55,769 nt of DNA from [Mycobacterium] manitobense (GTDB lineage: Bacteria > Actinomycetota > Actinomycetes > Mycobacteriales > Mycobacteriaceae), in NCBI RefSeq assembly GCF_025821665.1, contig NZ_JACKSJ010000020.1, forward strand, positions 1 to 55,769, written 5' to 3'. The stretch's first letter is position 1, and every line of letters begins with the position of its first letter. A model generated the notes under the pieces. That model saw only the letters and a program-made list of their open reading frames with translations. It was not told where the DNA came from and did no database searches. Below are positions 34,809 through 43,905 of this stretch, piece after piece. The position numbers and the translations under genes are program-made.

Positions 34809-35947
34809 GACGCGGACTCCAGTTCCTCGGACAGCGCGTACACGCGCAGGTTGTGGTCTTCGGGCGTACCGAGCATCGACCGGTACAGCGTCGCGCGGCG
34901 CAGGTACAGGTGCAGATCGTGCTCCCAGGTGACGCCGATGCCGCCGTGCAGCTGGACGGCGTGCTGGATCATCGGTGCGGCGTGCTCTCCGACATAGGAT
35001 TTCGCGACGCTGACGGCGAACGCCGCGCCGGGGGAGCGGTCCGCCACCGCCGTCACGGCGGCGCGGGTGGCTGCGCGGCAGGCCTCGAGCCAGATCTTCA
35101 GGTCCGCGAAACGGTGCTTGAGCGCCTGGTAGGACGCCAGCGGCCGGCCGAAGGAATGCCGATCGAAGGCCCACTGGATGGTGAAACCCACCACGGTGTC
35201 AAGGATTCCGACCACCTCGGCGCACTGCAGGATCTGGGCGACCTGAGCCTGCCGGCCGATCAGCGCTGCGGTGTCGGCCGTCGTCCCAACGGCCGCCGAC
35301 TCGTCGACGACGACGCCGTCGAACTCGACCCGTGCGTAGCGCTTCACCAGGTCGACCGAACGCTGCTCGGTGATCGAGACACCGGCCGCATCGGTCGGTA
35401 CGAGGAACTGCCGCAGGTCGTCGCCGACGCGCGCCGTGACGAGCAGCACCGCGCTCTGGGCGCCCGCCTCCACCCGGTCCTTGACCCCGTCGATGCGGTA
35501 ACCGCCGTCGGTCGGCGTCGCGGTCGCATTGGCGTGCAACGGATTCCAGGAGCTACCGGGCTCGCAGACCGCCCACGACGCGACGGTCTCACCGGAGACC
35601 AGCGCCTCGATCAGCTCGGCGTGCCGTTCGGAGTCGGACGCGTCGACCAGCCCGGCGAGCACCGTGCTGACCGGATGCAGCGGTCCCGGGGCGACGGTGC
35701 GGCCGATCTGTTCGGCGACCAGCGCGAGATCTTCGACGCCGTTGCCCGACACGCTTCCGCCGCCGAGTTCCTCGGGGACCAGCAGGCTGGTCCAGCCGAG
35801 TTCGGCCGCGCGCCGCCACCACCCCGGGTCGAAGGAGGAGCCCTCGGCGTGCAGTTCCCGGACCCGGGTCAGCGACGCCTCCTTCTCCAGGAAGGCCTGC
35901 GCGGTCGAGGCGAACAGCATCTGTTCTGGACTTGCCACTTCGGTCAT
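34805..35947 (-). CDS. Acyl-CoA dehydrogenase (FadE-type), smaller partner subunit
   Basis: The 380-residue protein is an acyl-CoA dehydrogenase homologue with a degenerate beta domain: the usual TEP..GSD motif is reduced to VCEPGSSWNP. The C-terminal AVQLHGGIGVTWEHDLHLYLRRA is conserved. This split fits the partner subunit of heterotetrameric mycobacterial dehydrogenases, in which each subunit supplies part of the FAD site. It lies 55 bases after the amidohydrolase and is translationally coupled to the larger subunit. Confidence 0.91.
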   Translation of the reverse strand: MTEVASPEQMLFASTAQAFLEKEASLTRVRELHAEGSSFDPGWWRRAAELGWTSLLVPEELGGGSVSGNGVEDLALVAEQIGRTVAPGPLHPVSTVLAGLVDASDSERHAELIEALVSGETVASWAVCEPGSSWNPLHANATATPTDGGYRIDGVKDRVEAGAQSAVLLVTARVGDDLRQFLVPTDAAGVSITEQRSVDLVKRYARVEFDGVVVDESAAVGTTADTAALIGRQAQVAQILQCAEVVGILDTVVGFTIQWAFDRHSFGRPLASYQALKHRFADLKIWLEACRAATRAAVTAVADRSPGAAFAVSVAKSYVGEHAAPMIQHAVQLHGGIGVTWEHDLHLYLRRATLYRSMLGTPEDHNLRVYALSEELESAS

Positions 35948-36002
35948 GAGATCCGTTCAGCCTTAACGCGGGGTGGGAGGGTGGTGGTGCTCAGCGCACA
36001 GG

Positions 36003-37232
36003 TCAAGCGATGACGAGCGCGGGCACGTCGGGCTTGAATACCTTCTTGTTCGGCACCTTGAACAGGTCGACGAGGTTGCCGCCCATGACCTTCCGAATGC
36101 CCTCCTCGTCGAGGCCCATCTGCTCGAGGTCGCCGACCAGGTTGATCGGGTCGGCAAGGCCCTCGGGGTGCGGCCAGTCCGAGCCGAAGATCACCCGATC
36201 GATGCCGATCAGGTCGGCCATCTCCTTGAAGTCGTCCTCCCAGAACGGGGCCACGTACACCCCGCGCCGGAACGCCTGGATCGGGTCCTCGGGGAACTCC
36301 TGCGGCATCTTCGAGTAGACGTCCTTGAACTGCTTGAACAGGTACGGCACCCACGACGCGCCGTTCTCGACGGAGAGGATGCGCAGATCGGGGTTGCGGG
36401 TCAGTGCGCCGTGGCAGACCAGCGCCGCCATGGTGTCCTCGATGGGCCGTTTGCCCATCGAGACCATGCGGAATGCGGTCGGCTTGAACGGCAGGTACTC
36501 GTCGGCGGGTTCCCAGTCGTTCAGGTACTCCGCGTAGCCGCTGTCGGAGGCGTGCATGCAGACCGGGATGCCGGCCTTGACGCAGGCGTCCCAGAACGGG
36601 TCGAACTCGGGCAGGCCCATCGACCGGGTGCCGCGGTAGCCGGGCACCGGGGCCGGGCGCACCAGGACAGTCTTGGCGCCGCGCTCCAGACACCACTCGA
36701 GTTCCTCGAGCGCCCGGTCGACGACGCTCAGGTTGATGACCGGCGTGGAGAAGATCCGGTCCTCGTAGTTGAACTGCCACGTCTCGTACATCCACTGGTT
36801 GAGCGCGTGGATGATGTCGAGGATCGCGTCCGGGTCGTCCTTGAGCCGCTCCTCGACGAGGCTGGCCAGCGTCGGGAACATGATCGTGTAGTCCAGGCCG
36901 AGGCCGTCGAGCACCTCGAGGCGGGCCTCGGGGTTGCGGAACGCGGGGATGGCCTTCATCGGCTTGCCCATGATCTCGCGGAAGCTCTTGCCGCCGCTGC
37001 CGTGCCGGAAGTACTCCTCCTGGGCGCCGGGCTTGGCGACCACCTCGAACGTGGGGTTCGGGATGTAGTCGCTGATGTGGTTGCGCACGACGATCTTGGT
37101 GCGGCCCTTGACGTCGATGTAGTCGATCACGCCTTTGCGCTTGTCCGGCAGGAACTGTGTCAGCGCTTCCTGCGGTTCGTAGAAGTGGTTGTCGGCGTCG
37201 AACACGGGATATGACAGATCGCGTGAGGGCAT
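36003..37232 (-). CDS. Amidohydrolase-2 family protein
   Basis: This 409-residue TIM-barrel metal hydrolase starts with VFDADNHFYEP (metal ligands near residues 12-16). It has IPVCMHASDSGY with the central His, LSVENGASWVP and a late FGSDWPHPEG with the catalytic Asp. Family members next to FadE genes in mycobacteria are thought to act on ring or acyl catabolites; the substrate is unknown. AGGAGG precedes the ATG. A perfect palindrome 30 bases upstream is the likely operator for the TetR regulator encoded just beyond. Confidence 0.88.
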   Translation of the reverse strand: MPSRDLSYPVFDADNHFYEPQEALTQFLPDKRKGVIDYIDVKGRTKIVVRNHISDYIPNPTFEVVAKPGAQEEYFRHGSGGKSFREIMGKPMKAIPAFRNPEARLEVLDGLGLDYTIMFPTLASLVEERLKDDPDAILDIIHALNQWMYETWQFNYEDRIFSTPVINLSVVDRALEELEWCLERGAKTVLVRPAPVPGYRGTRSMGLPEFDPFWDACVKAGIPVCMHASDSGYAEYLNDWEPADEYLPFKPTAFRMVSMGKRPIEDTMAALVCHGALTRNPDLRILSVENGASWVPYLFKQFKDVYSKMPQEFPEDPIQAFRRGVYVAPFWEDDFKEMADLIGIDRVIFGSDWPHPEGLADPINLVGDLEQMGLDEEGIRKVMGGNLVDLFKVPNKKVFKPDVPALVIA

Positions 37233-37261
37233 GTCCGCCTCCTGGAAGTCTTGTTGGCTGC

Positions 37262-37284
37262 AAGTGGTAATGAAGTTACCACTT
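37262..37284. promoter_or_regulatory. TetR operator 1 (23-bp palindrome)
   Basis: AAGTGGTAA at 37262-37270 and TTACCACTT at 37276-37284 form a perfect nine-base inverted repeat around TGAAG. It lies 30 bases upstream of the amidohydrolase ATG. A close variant is found at 37988-38010 before the TetR gene, which ties both sites to that regulator. Confidence 0.75.
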
Positions 37285-37331
37285 TCGTGCAGGTGACGAA
37301 ACCGGCCTCAGGTGTAACGCCCTCGGGTGGC

Positions 37332-37961
37332 TCATCCGGGGTGTGCGACCAGGCTGCGTGAGCAGAACTCGAAGATGTGTCCGCCCTCGATCGGTACGCC
37401 GTTCAGTTCGGCGCCCAGCACCCGCAGTCGCATGGCGCCCAGCACGTTCTGCATGATCAGGGCCGCGGTGCTGTCGACGTCGATGTCGTCGCGGAACGTG
37501 CCCTCGGCGATCCCGCGGCCGATGATGTCGCCGATCAGCCGGTGCAGCGGCGCCAGCACGCGGGCGTAGTCCTGCGGCAGGCTCTCGGAGAGATGGTCGT
37601 TGTAGAACGTCAGGCCGCGGTTCACCCGGTCCTGGGTGCTGCTCTCCGCCGGGGTGCAGATCCGGTCGATCAGCACGCGAAGGGCTTCGACACCGCCAAG
37701 GCCGTCGGTCTGGGCGCGCCAGTGCTGTGTCGACTCCGCCATGATTCGCTCGATGAGCGCCAGCAGGAGTTCGTCTTTGGTGGAGAAGTGCTGGTAGAAC
37801 GACCGCAGTGAGGTCTTGGACCGTTCCACCACCTCAAGCACCGTGAAGTCGGTGCGGCCCGTCTCGCCCAGGATGGTCAGCGCCGACTTCATGAACCGCG
37901 CGGCGCGCGCTTCGGAATCGACCCGGCCCGGGGTCACCGCCCTGCCGTTCGCGTTCGCCAT
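37332..37961 (-). CDS. TetR/AcrR-family transcriptional regulator
   Basis: The 209-residue repressor has an N-terminal helix-turn-helix (FTVLEVVERSKTSLRSFYQHFSTKDELLLALIER, residues about 38-70). The helical ligand-binding domain carries GIAEGTFRDDIDVDS. The true ATG is 37961, with GAAGG upstream; the frame runs on upstream only as a shadow. It is transcribed toward the amidohydrolase-FadE operon and divergent from the thioesterase. The two related operators flanking it suggest autoregulation and control of both neighbours, with an acyl-CoA as likely effector. Confidence 0.92.
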   Translation of the reverse strand: MANANGRAVTPGRVDSEARAARFMKSALTILGETGRTDFTVLEVVERSKTSLRSFYQHFSTKDELLLALIERIMAESTQHWRAQTDGLGGVEALRVLIDRICTPAESSTQDRVNRGLTFYNDHLSESLPQDYARVLAPLHRLIGDIIGRGIAEGTFRDDIDVDSTAALIMQNVLGAMRLRVLGAELNGVPIEGGHIFEFCSRSLVAHPG

Positions 37962-37987
37962 GGGAGCACCTTCCCGTCCGGCTGCAG

Positions 37988-38010
37988 CTGCGAGAATGAC
38001 GTTACCGCTT
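37988..38010. promoter_or_regulatory. TetR operator 2 (imperfect copy of operator 1)
   Basis: Aligned with operator 1, this stretch shares AATGA, GTTACC and CTT at the same spacing (right half GTTACCGCTT at 38001-38010), while the left half is degenerate. It lies 27 bases before the TetR ATG, in the divergent spacer with the thioesterase gene. Confidence 0.6.
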
Positions 38011-38103
38011 TTGTAGAGGCTCGTGCGCCTTCCGGTTACTGTGTTCCTCGCAGAAGACCGCCGCGCACCGACGAGAAACGATTTGAACGAGGGGTCAGGA
38101 CCT

Positions 38104-38994
38104 ATGACGACGGAATCGACGGACTCCGCGCAGGCGCAGTGGACGATCGGGATGCTGCTCGATCTGTTCGACGCCGAACCGGCCGGGGACAACCGCTTCA
38201 CCGTGCAGACCGGCATCGCCGGAGTCGACGAACGCCAGGTGGTGGAGGGCACGCAGATCCTCGGCGCCGCGATCGTGGCTGCGGCCAAGCGCTTCCCGGA
38301 GAAGTCGGTGCGTTCGGTGCACGCAGTCTTCGCCCGTGCCGTGCTCGTCGGCCCGCCGGTGGAGCTCGAGATCGACGTGGTGGCCGAAGGCCGGTCGACG
38401 GCGACCGCCGTGGTGTCGGCGTCGCAGAACGGCAAGCGCGCCATCACGGTGACGGTGTTCACCGACGTGCCCTCGGGCGACGTCATCCGCCACCACCTGC
38501 CGCGTCCCGAGGTGGCGGGCCCCGGCGACGCGAACGAATCCTCGATGCCGATGACCGGCCGGCAGGTGCGGCTTGTCGACGTGGTGGACGTCAACAGCCC
38601 CGACGAGGTCGGCCCGCCGGAGCTCTACGCCTGGCTGCACTACGATCCGGTGCCCGGCCGTGACGAGCTGGCCAAGGCGCTCCTCGCGTATTTCACCGGC
38701 CACCTTGGCATTTCGACGACCATGCGGGCCCACGAGGGGATCGGCACCGCGCAGGCGCACCTGACGGTGTCCACCGCGCCGATGACCGCCACCGTCAGCT
38801 TCCACGAGCCGGTGCGCTGGGACGGGTGGCTGCTGTACTCCCATGAGAGCACCCAGGTGGGCGCGGGCATGTCCTACGTCCGCGGGGCCGTGCACACCGA
38901 AGCCGGCGAACTGCTGGCCTCCTTCAGCCAGGACGCGCTGATCCGCCCGCTGCGGACCACCGATACCGGCATCGCCGAGCACTCCCGGCTGTAG
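38104..38994 (+). CDS. Acyl-CoA thioesterase (TesB-like double hotdog)
   Basis: The 296-residue protein has two hotdog halves. The first runs from about residue 20 to 135, with EGTQILGAAIVAAAKRFPEKSVRSVHAVF. The second runs to about 285, with STTMRAHEGIGTAQAHLTVSTAPMTATVSFHEP, GWLLYSHES and GELLASFSQDALIR. This is the TesB layout for releasing CoA from acyl thioesters. Start ATG 38104 has GAGGGG and CAGGA upstream; an earlier in-frame codon at 38023 would cross the promoter region. It is divergent from the TetR gene and presumably co-regulated. Confidence 0.87.
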   Translation: MTTESTDSAQAQWTIGMLLDLFDAEPAGDNRFTVQTGIAGVDERQVVEGTQILGAAIVAAAKRFPEKSVRSVHAVFARAVLVGPPVELEIDVVAEGRSTATAVVSASQNGKRAITVTVFTDVPSGDVIRHHLPRPEVAGPGDANESSMPMTGRQVRLVDVVDVNSPDEVGPPELYAWLHYDPVPGRDELAKALLAYFTGHLGISTTMRAHEGIGTAQAHLTVSTAPMTATVSFHEPVRWDGWLLYSHESTQVGAGMSYVRGAVHTEAGELLASFSQDALIRPLRTTDTGIAEHSRL

Positions 38995-39034
38995 CCGCTG
39001 GCACCACTGCCGGACTTCCGGCACGCTGGATTCG

Positions 39035-40768
39035 GTGACTGGCGGACCAGACCTCGAACACCGCGTCGAAGCCCTGCTCGCCCGGCTGCCGATCGGCGAG
39101 AAGGTCGCTCTGATGTTCCACACCATGGCCGTCATCGGCGACCAGGGCGACGGCTTCGAGGGCCTGCCCTTGCCGTCCCTGCAGACCCTGCTCGACCTGG
39201 GCCTGACGCATTTCAACCTGCTGGGCCCCAGCCCGGACGGTCGCGACTTCGCCGACTGGGCCAATGGTGTGCAACGCCGGGCGTTGCAGCGGCCGCATCC
39301 GATACCGGTGACATTCTCGACCGACCCCCGGCACCACTTCACCGACAACCCGCTCGCCCAGATGATGGCCGGGGCGTACTCCTGTTGGCCGGAACCCCTG
39401 GGGCTGGCGGCAATCGGGTCGGCGGACCGGGTGCGCGAGTTCGCCGACATCGTCCGGCAGGAGTACCTCGCGGTGGGGCTGCGGATCGCCCTGCACCCGC
39501 AGATCGACCTGGCCACCGAGGCCCGCTGGCCGCGGATCAACGCGACGTTCGGCGAGGACGCCGACCTGACGTCACGGCTCGGCGCTGCGTATTTGGAAGG
39601 ACTGCAGGGTGATTCGTTGAGCGCCGCGTCGGTGGCCGCGATGATCAAGCACTTCCCCGGCGGCGGGCCGCAGCGCGACGGCAACGACCCGCACTTCGCG
39701 TGGGGCCGGGAACAGGTCTACCCCGGCGGAGTGAGGGAGTACCACCTGCGGCCGTTCCGGTCTGCGCTGGCGGCCGGCGCGGCCGAGGTGATGCCCTACT
39801 ACGGTATGCCGGTCGGAACCGACTGGGAGGAAGTCGGATTCGGATTCAACCGGTCGGTGATCACCGGTGTGCTGCGGGAGGAACTCGGGTTCGACGGTGT
39901 GGTGTGCACCGACTGGGGACTGATCACCGAAAACCCCGGACTCGGCGACCTCGGCACGGCACGGGCGTGGGGCGTCGAGCATCTCGACCGGCACGAGCGG
40001 ATGTTGAAGGTGCTCGACGCCGGCGTCGACCAGTTCGGCGGCGAGCACTGCACCGACGTCCTGCTCGACCTCGTCGCCGACGGCCGTGTCAGCGAGGCCC
40101 GCATCGACGAATCGGCGCGCCGGCTACTGCGGGTCAAGTTCGCGCTCGGCCTCTTCGACGAGCCGTTCGTCGATCCCGAACACGCCGCAGTCACGGTCGG
40201 GCGTGCTGACTTCGCCGCCGCCGGGCGCCGTGCGCAGCAGGACGCGCTGACCCTGCTCACCAACGGCACGGCGGCGAACCCGTTGCTGCCGTTGCCACCC
40301 GGCATCCGGCTCTATGCCCCGGAGTTGTCGCCCGACGACGTCGCGGGCCGCGCCGCCCTGGTCGACGATCCGAAGCAGGCCGACGTCGCGCTGCTGCGGC
40401 TGGCCACGCCGTACGAGGCCGCCCCAGGCATAGCGGCGATGTTCCACCACGGCTCACTGGAGTTCACCGCCGAGGTGCTGCAGGAGGTCGGCGACGTGTG
40501 CGCCGCCGTGCCCACCATCATCGACGTCTATCTGGAGCGGCCCGCCGTGCTGACGCCGATCGTCGATTCGGCGGGTGCGATCATCGCGAACTTCGGTGTC
40601 GCCGCCGACGCGCTGGTCGAGGTGCTGTTCGGTGAGTCGGCGCCCCGCGGATCACTGCCGTTCGACCTGCCGCATTCGGACGCCGCGGTCGCGGCGAGCC
40701 GGTCGGACGTCGCCTTCGACACCGCCGACCCGGTGTTCCGGTTCGGCCACGGCCTTCGGTATCGGTGA
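39035..40768 (+). CDS. Glycoside hydrolase family 3 protein
   Basis: The 577-residue protein has the GH3 TIM barrel with TFSTDPRHH, AMIKHFPGGGPQRDG and the nucleophile segment GVVCTDWGLI (Asp near residue 291). A second alpha/beta domain ends in SLPFDLPHSDAAV and FRFGHGLRY. This two-domain form is typical of beta-glucosidases and related glycosidases. No signal peptide is seen, so it is probably cytoplasmic. The substrate is a beta-linked glucoside or similar; no transporter gene is adjacent. The start is GTG 39035. It converges on the DinB-like gene. Confidence 0.9.
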   Translation: MTGGPDLEHRVEALLARLPIGEKVALMFHTMAVIGDQGDGFEGLPLPSLQTLLDLGLTHFNLLGPSPDGRDFADWANGVQRRALQRPHPIPVTFSTDPRHHFTDNPLAQMMAGAYSCWPEPLGLAAIGSADRVREFADIVRQEYLAVGLRIALHPQIDLATEARWPRINATFGEDADLTSRLGAAYLEGLQGDSLSAASVAAMIKHFPGGGPQRDGNDPHFAWGREQVYPGGVREYHLRPFRSALAAGAAEVMPYYGMPVGTDWEEVGFGFNRSVITGVLREELGFDGVVCTDWGLITENPGLGDLGTARAWGVEHLDRHERMLKVLDAGVDQFGGEHCTDVLLDLVADGRVSEARIDESARRLLRVKFALGLFDEPFVDPEHAAVTVGRADFAAAGRRAQQDALTLLTNGTAANPLLPLPPGIRLYAPELSPDDVAGRAALVDDPKQADVALLRLATPYEAAPGIAAMFHHGSLEFTAEVLQEVGDVCAAVPTIIDVYLERPAVLTPIVDSAGAIIANFGVAADALVEVLFGESAPRGSLPFDLPHSDAAVAASRSDVAFDTADPVFRFGHGLRYR

Positions 40769-40782
40769 GACGGCGGCCGACC

Positions 40783-41319
40783 TCAGCGTCCCGCGACGTC
40801 GACGTCGTACGCGTGGTGCACGACGTCGTGCAGATGGTAGACGGCGATGGAGGCGACGGTGAATTCGCTTCCGTTGCTGCGCAGTCCGCGGCGCAACCAG
40901 GCGTCCGGCGGAACCGCGGCGTAGGTGTCGGCGACGGTGATCGCGGCGTCGAACAGTTCACCGGCCACCACGGCCGGGCTCTGCGCGGCGTAGTCGTCGT
41001 CGCGCGCGGTCTGGTCCTGATCCCAGTTCGGGAACAGCGGCTCGGTCTGGGTGAGCATCGCCTGCACGCGGGTGTGGAAGATCCGGTGGACGTCGCGCAC
41101 GTGACAGCCGTACTCGAGGGTGGACCACACCGCGGGTCTGCGCCGGATCGCCGCGTCGGCCGCACCCAGCCGGCGCAGCCAGTCGTCGGCGTCCGAGCGG
41201 ATGCGGTCGGCGACGTCGAGATGCGAGACGGCGCCGGCGTCGAACCCGCATTCCGGGCAGGGCTGCGACAGCACCCAGGTCCAGTCCTTGGTGTCGGGTT
41301 CGAGTGCGCCGTCAGCCAT
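40783..41319 (-). CDS. DinB-like / maleylpyruvate-isomerase-N-type protein
   Basis: The 178-residue helical protein opens with WVLSQPCPECGFDAGAVSHLDVADRI, a motif common to actinobacterial DinB-like proteins. It has YGCHVRDVHRIFHTRV and VYHLHDVVHHAYDV, whose histidines would bind a metal in the four-helix fold. This family transfers or isomerises thiol-linked groups (mycothiol or bacillithiol related), though this member is uncharacterised. ATG 41319 overlaps the end of the DUF885 gene by eight bases. The frame upstream of it is shadow. Confidence 0.8.
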   Translation of the reverse strand: MADGALEPDTKDWTWVLSQPCPECGFDAGAVSHLDVADRIRSDADDWLRRLGAADAAIRRRPAVWSTLEYGCHVRDVHRIFHTRVQAMLTQTEPLFPNWDQDQTARDDDYAAQSPAVVAGELFDAAITVADTYAAVPPDAWLRRGLRSNGSEFTVASIAVYHLHDVVHHAYDVDVAGR

Positions 41320-42958
41320 CGGCGAAGTCGCCTGACACCGCCGCGCTGAGCACGTCCAGCGGCAGACCGCCGAGATCGAGTGCGCGCCGGTGGAATTCCT
41401 TGAGGGCAACACCGCTGCCCAACGTGGTGTCGCGCAGTTGCTGCCAGATCCGTTGACCTATCGCGTACGACGGCGCCTGTCCGGGCCAGCCCAGGTAGCG
41501 GTCGAGTTCGAAGCGCAGGTTCTCCTCGGCCATCGCGCTGTGGGACTGCAGAAAGTTCCACGCCCGCTCGGCGTCCCAGGTACCGCCGTCGGGTGCGGTC
41601 ATTTCGCAGTGCACACCGATGTCGATGACGACGCGCGCGGCGCGGAACCGTTGCGCGTCGAGCATGCCCATCCGGTTGCCGTCGTCGTCGAGCCAGCCGA
41701 GTTCGGCCATCAGCCGTTCGGCGTAGAGCGCCCACCCCTCGCCGTGGCCCGAGACCCAGCAGCCCAGCCTGCGCCAGCGGTTGAGCCTGTCGGCCAGCAC
41801 CACCGCGCGACCGATCTGCAGGTGATGCCCCGGCACGCCCTCGTGGAAGACGGTCGTCGTCTCCTGCCAGGTGTGGAACACGTCCACCCCGTGCGGGACG
41901 GACCACCACATCCGGCCGGGCCGGCTCAGGTCCTCCGAGGGCCCGGTGTAGTAGATGCCACCGGTGTGCGTCGGTGCGATCCGGCACTCAAGGTTGCGCA
42001 GCGCCGGGTCGATCTCGAAATGGGTGCCCGCCAGCGACTCGACCGCCCGGTCGGAGAGGTCCTGCATCCACGCCTGCAGCGCGTCGGTGCCGTGGACCAC
42101 GTACCGCGGCTCGTGTTCGAGCTGCCGAAGCGCGCCGGCGACCGACGACCCGGGGTAGAGCCGGTCGGCGATCGACTTCTGTTCGGCCACAATGTCGTCG
42201 AGCAGCGCAAGGCCCCACTCGTAGGTCTCGTCGAAGTCGACGGCCGCGCCGAGGAAGGACCGCGCCCACAGCCGGTACCGGTCGCGGCCGACCGCGTCCT
42301 CCTGGTGGGCCTGCGGGGCGATGTCGTCGCCGAGCACCCTGGCCAGTTCGTGGTAGGCGTTCGCGGCGTTGGCGGCCGCCTGCTGCAGGTCCTCGTGCAG
42401 CGCGGCGCTCTGCGGCGCGGCGGCCGCGACCATGTCGACCAGCAGGTGCTGGATCCCCGCGGCCTGTTCGATGCCTCGCGCCACCTGGCGCACCGCGGGC
42501 GCGCGGCCGCTCTCGGCGGCGGTGCGCAGGGCCTGCGCGTAACCGGCCACCCGGTCGGGCAGCCGGGCGAGGCGCCGGGCGATCAGTACCCAGTCGTCCT
42601 CGGTGTCGGTGGCCATCAGGTCGAACACGTCGCGCATGGACTGCAGCGGCGAGGCGATCACGTTGAGCTCGCCGAGGTCGAGCCCCGCGTCGTTCAGGTC
42701 GATCAGCACGCCGAGGCGCTCCCGCATGGCGGCAACGGTCACCCGGTCGGTCTCGTCGACCGGTGTCACCCCGTCGAGCTCGCGCAGCGCGGCGCGGGCG
42801 GCCTCGGCGCGGGCGGTCACGCCGTCGGGGGAGTAGTCGGTGATGTCGTCGTCGTGCCCGACGATGCCCATTTCCGTTGCGGCGCAGGGATCGAGCGCCG
42901 CGACGGTGTCCAGGTAGCGTTCCGCGACTGTGTCGACGGCCGTGGCCGCCCTACCCAA
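41312..42958 (-). CDS. DUF885-family protein (putative metallopeptidase)
   Basis: The 548-residue protein belongs to the DUF885 family. It carries the diagnostic zinc-protease-like TTTVFHEGVPGHHLQI, GHGEGWALYAERLMAELGW and late SYAIGQRIWQQLRD segments. The HEGVPGHH and downstream Glu resemble gluzincin active sites, so a peptidase activity is likely but unproven. No signal peptide is visible. The first codon is TTG 42958, eight bases inside the end of the zinc metallopeptidase gene. No better start is near, so I keep it with some doubt. Confidence 0.85.
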   Translation of the reverse strand: MGRAATAVDTVAERYLDTVAALDPCAATEMGIVGHDDDITDYSPDGVTARAEAARAALRELDGVTPVDETDRVTVAAMRERLGVLIDLNDAGLDLGELNVIASPLQSMRDVFDLMATDTEDDWVLIARRLARLPDRVAGYAQALRTAAESGRAPAVRQVARGIEQAAGIQHLLVDMVAAAAPQSAALHEDLQQAAANAANAYHELARVLGDDIAPQAHQEDAVGRDRYRLWARSFLGAAVDFDETYEWGLALLDDIVAEQKSIADRLYPGSSVAGALRQLEHEPRYVVHGTDALQAWMQDLSDRAVESLAGTHFEIDPALRNLECRIAPTHTGGIYYTGPSEDLSRPGRMWWSVPHGVDVFHTWQETTTVFHEGVPGHHLQIGRAVVLADRLNRWRRLGCWVSGHGEGWALYAERLMAELGWLDDDGNRMGMLDAQRFRAARVVIDIGVHCEMTAPDGGTWDAERAWNFLQSHSAMAEENLRFELDRYLGWPGQAPSYAIGQRIWQQLRDTTLGSGVALKEFHRRALDLGGLPLDVLSAAVSGDFADG

Positions 42959-43832
42959 GGTCGGTGGCGGCGAAGGTGTCGCAGGACGCCGGATCGCCGG
43001 TCCGGTAGCCCTCGGTGAACCACTTCTGCCGCTGCTCGGACGAACCGTGCGTCCACGCCTCGGGGTTGACCCGCCCGGTGGCGGCCTCCTGGATACGGTC
43101 GTCGCCGACGGCCGACGCGGCGGACAGCGCGTCGGCGATGTCCTTGTCGGTCAGCGGCTGCAGGTACGTCACATCGGTGCCCGGCTGCTTGGTGATCGCG
43201 GCGTAGTGCGCCCACACGCCGGCGTAGCAGTCGGCCTGCAGTTCGGTGCGCACTCCGCCGCCCGTCGGGCCCTCGGGATCCTGTTGGGCGCGCACCAGCG
43301 AACCCTGCAGCTGCTGGACATGGTGGCCGAACTCGTGGGCGACGACGTATTCCTGCGCCAACGGTCCACCGCTGGAACCGAACTGGTCTTTCAGCACGTC
43401 GAAGAACCCGACGTCGAAGTACGCCGTCTGGTCACCGGGGCAGTAGAACGGGCCGACCTCGCTGGACGCGGCTCCGCAGGCGGTGTTGACCTGCCCGGTG
43501 AACAGCTTCACGCGCGGCCGGGTGTAGTCCGGCAGCAGCTGCGGCCAGATGCCGTCGAGGGAGTTGGCGGTCGCGATCACCCGGCACTCGGCGATGCGGT
43601 TGGCGTCGGCGCCGGTGCGGCACTGGCTCGTGTCGAAGCCCTCCGCCTCGGCACCGGGTGCGCCCTGCTCCGGCATCACCGTGCTCGGGTCGACGCCGAG
43701 GAACAGCGCAACGACGAGCACGATCAGGCCGAGCCCACCGCCACCGACCGCGATGCCGCGGCCCGGGCCGCGACCCCCTCCGCCGGTGGATGTGGTGCTC
43801 GTGTCGATCTGCATACCTTCGTTGAAGGTCAT
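42951..43832 (-). CDS. Membrane-anchored neutral zinc metallopeptidase (Rv2575 type)
   Basis: The 293-residue protein has a Gly-rich N-terminus, one membrane helix (about 33-50) and an extracytoplasmic domain. The domain carries VVAHEFGHHVQ (HExxH) and LQADCYAGVWAH, where the Glu or Asp could be the third zinc ligand. Four cysteines probably form disulfides. The family (neutral zinc metallopeptidase, YpfJ-like) is widespread and uncharacterised. ATG 43832 is chosen because the family begins with MTFNEGM; a GTG four codons earlier is less likely. It is divergent from the carboxylesterase. Confidence 0.9.
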   Translation of the reverse strand: MTFNEGMQIDTSTTSTGGGGRGPGRGIAVGGGGLGLIVLVVALFLGVDPSTVMPEQGAPGAEAEGFDTSQCRTGADANRIAECRVIATANSLDGIWPQLLPDYTRPRVKLFTGQVNTACGAASSEVGPFYCPGDQTAYFDVGFFDVLKDQFGSSGGPLAQEYVVAHEFGHHVQQLQGSLVRAQQDPEGPTGGGVRTELQADCYAGVWAHYAAITKQPGTDVTYLQPLTDKDIADALSAASAVGDDRIQEAATGRVNPEAWTHGSSEQRQKWFTEGYRTGDPASCDTFAATDLG

Positions 43833-43893
43833 CGCACACCCCATCTGTACTGGCCGTGACGCTCGGCGATACGCCGCGTTCAGCTTGCCACAC

Positions 43894-43899
43894 TACGAT
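43894..43899 (+). promoter_or_regulatory. -10 box for a predicted leaderless carboxylesterase mRNA
   Basis: TACGAT here ends seven bases before the GTG at 43906, the spacing at which transcription would begin on the G of the start codon. No ribosome site precedes the GTG, which agrees with leaderless initiation, common in mycobacteria. Confidence 0.5.
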
Positions 43900-43905
43900 T
43901 CAGGC

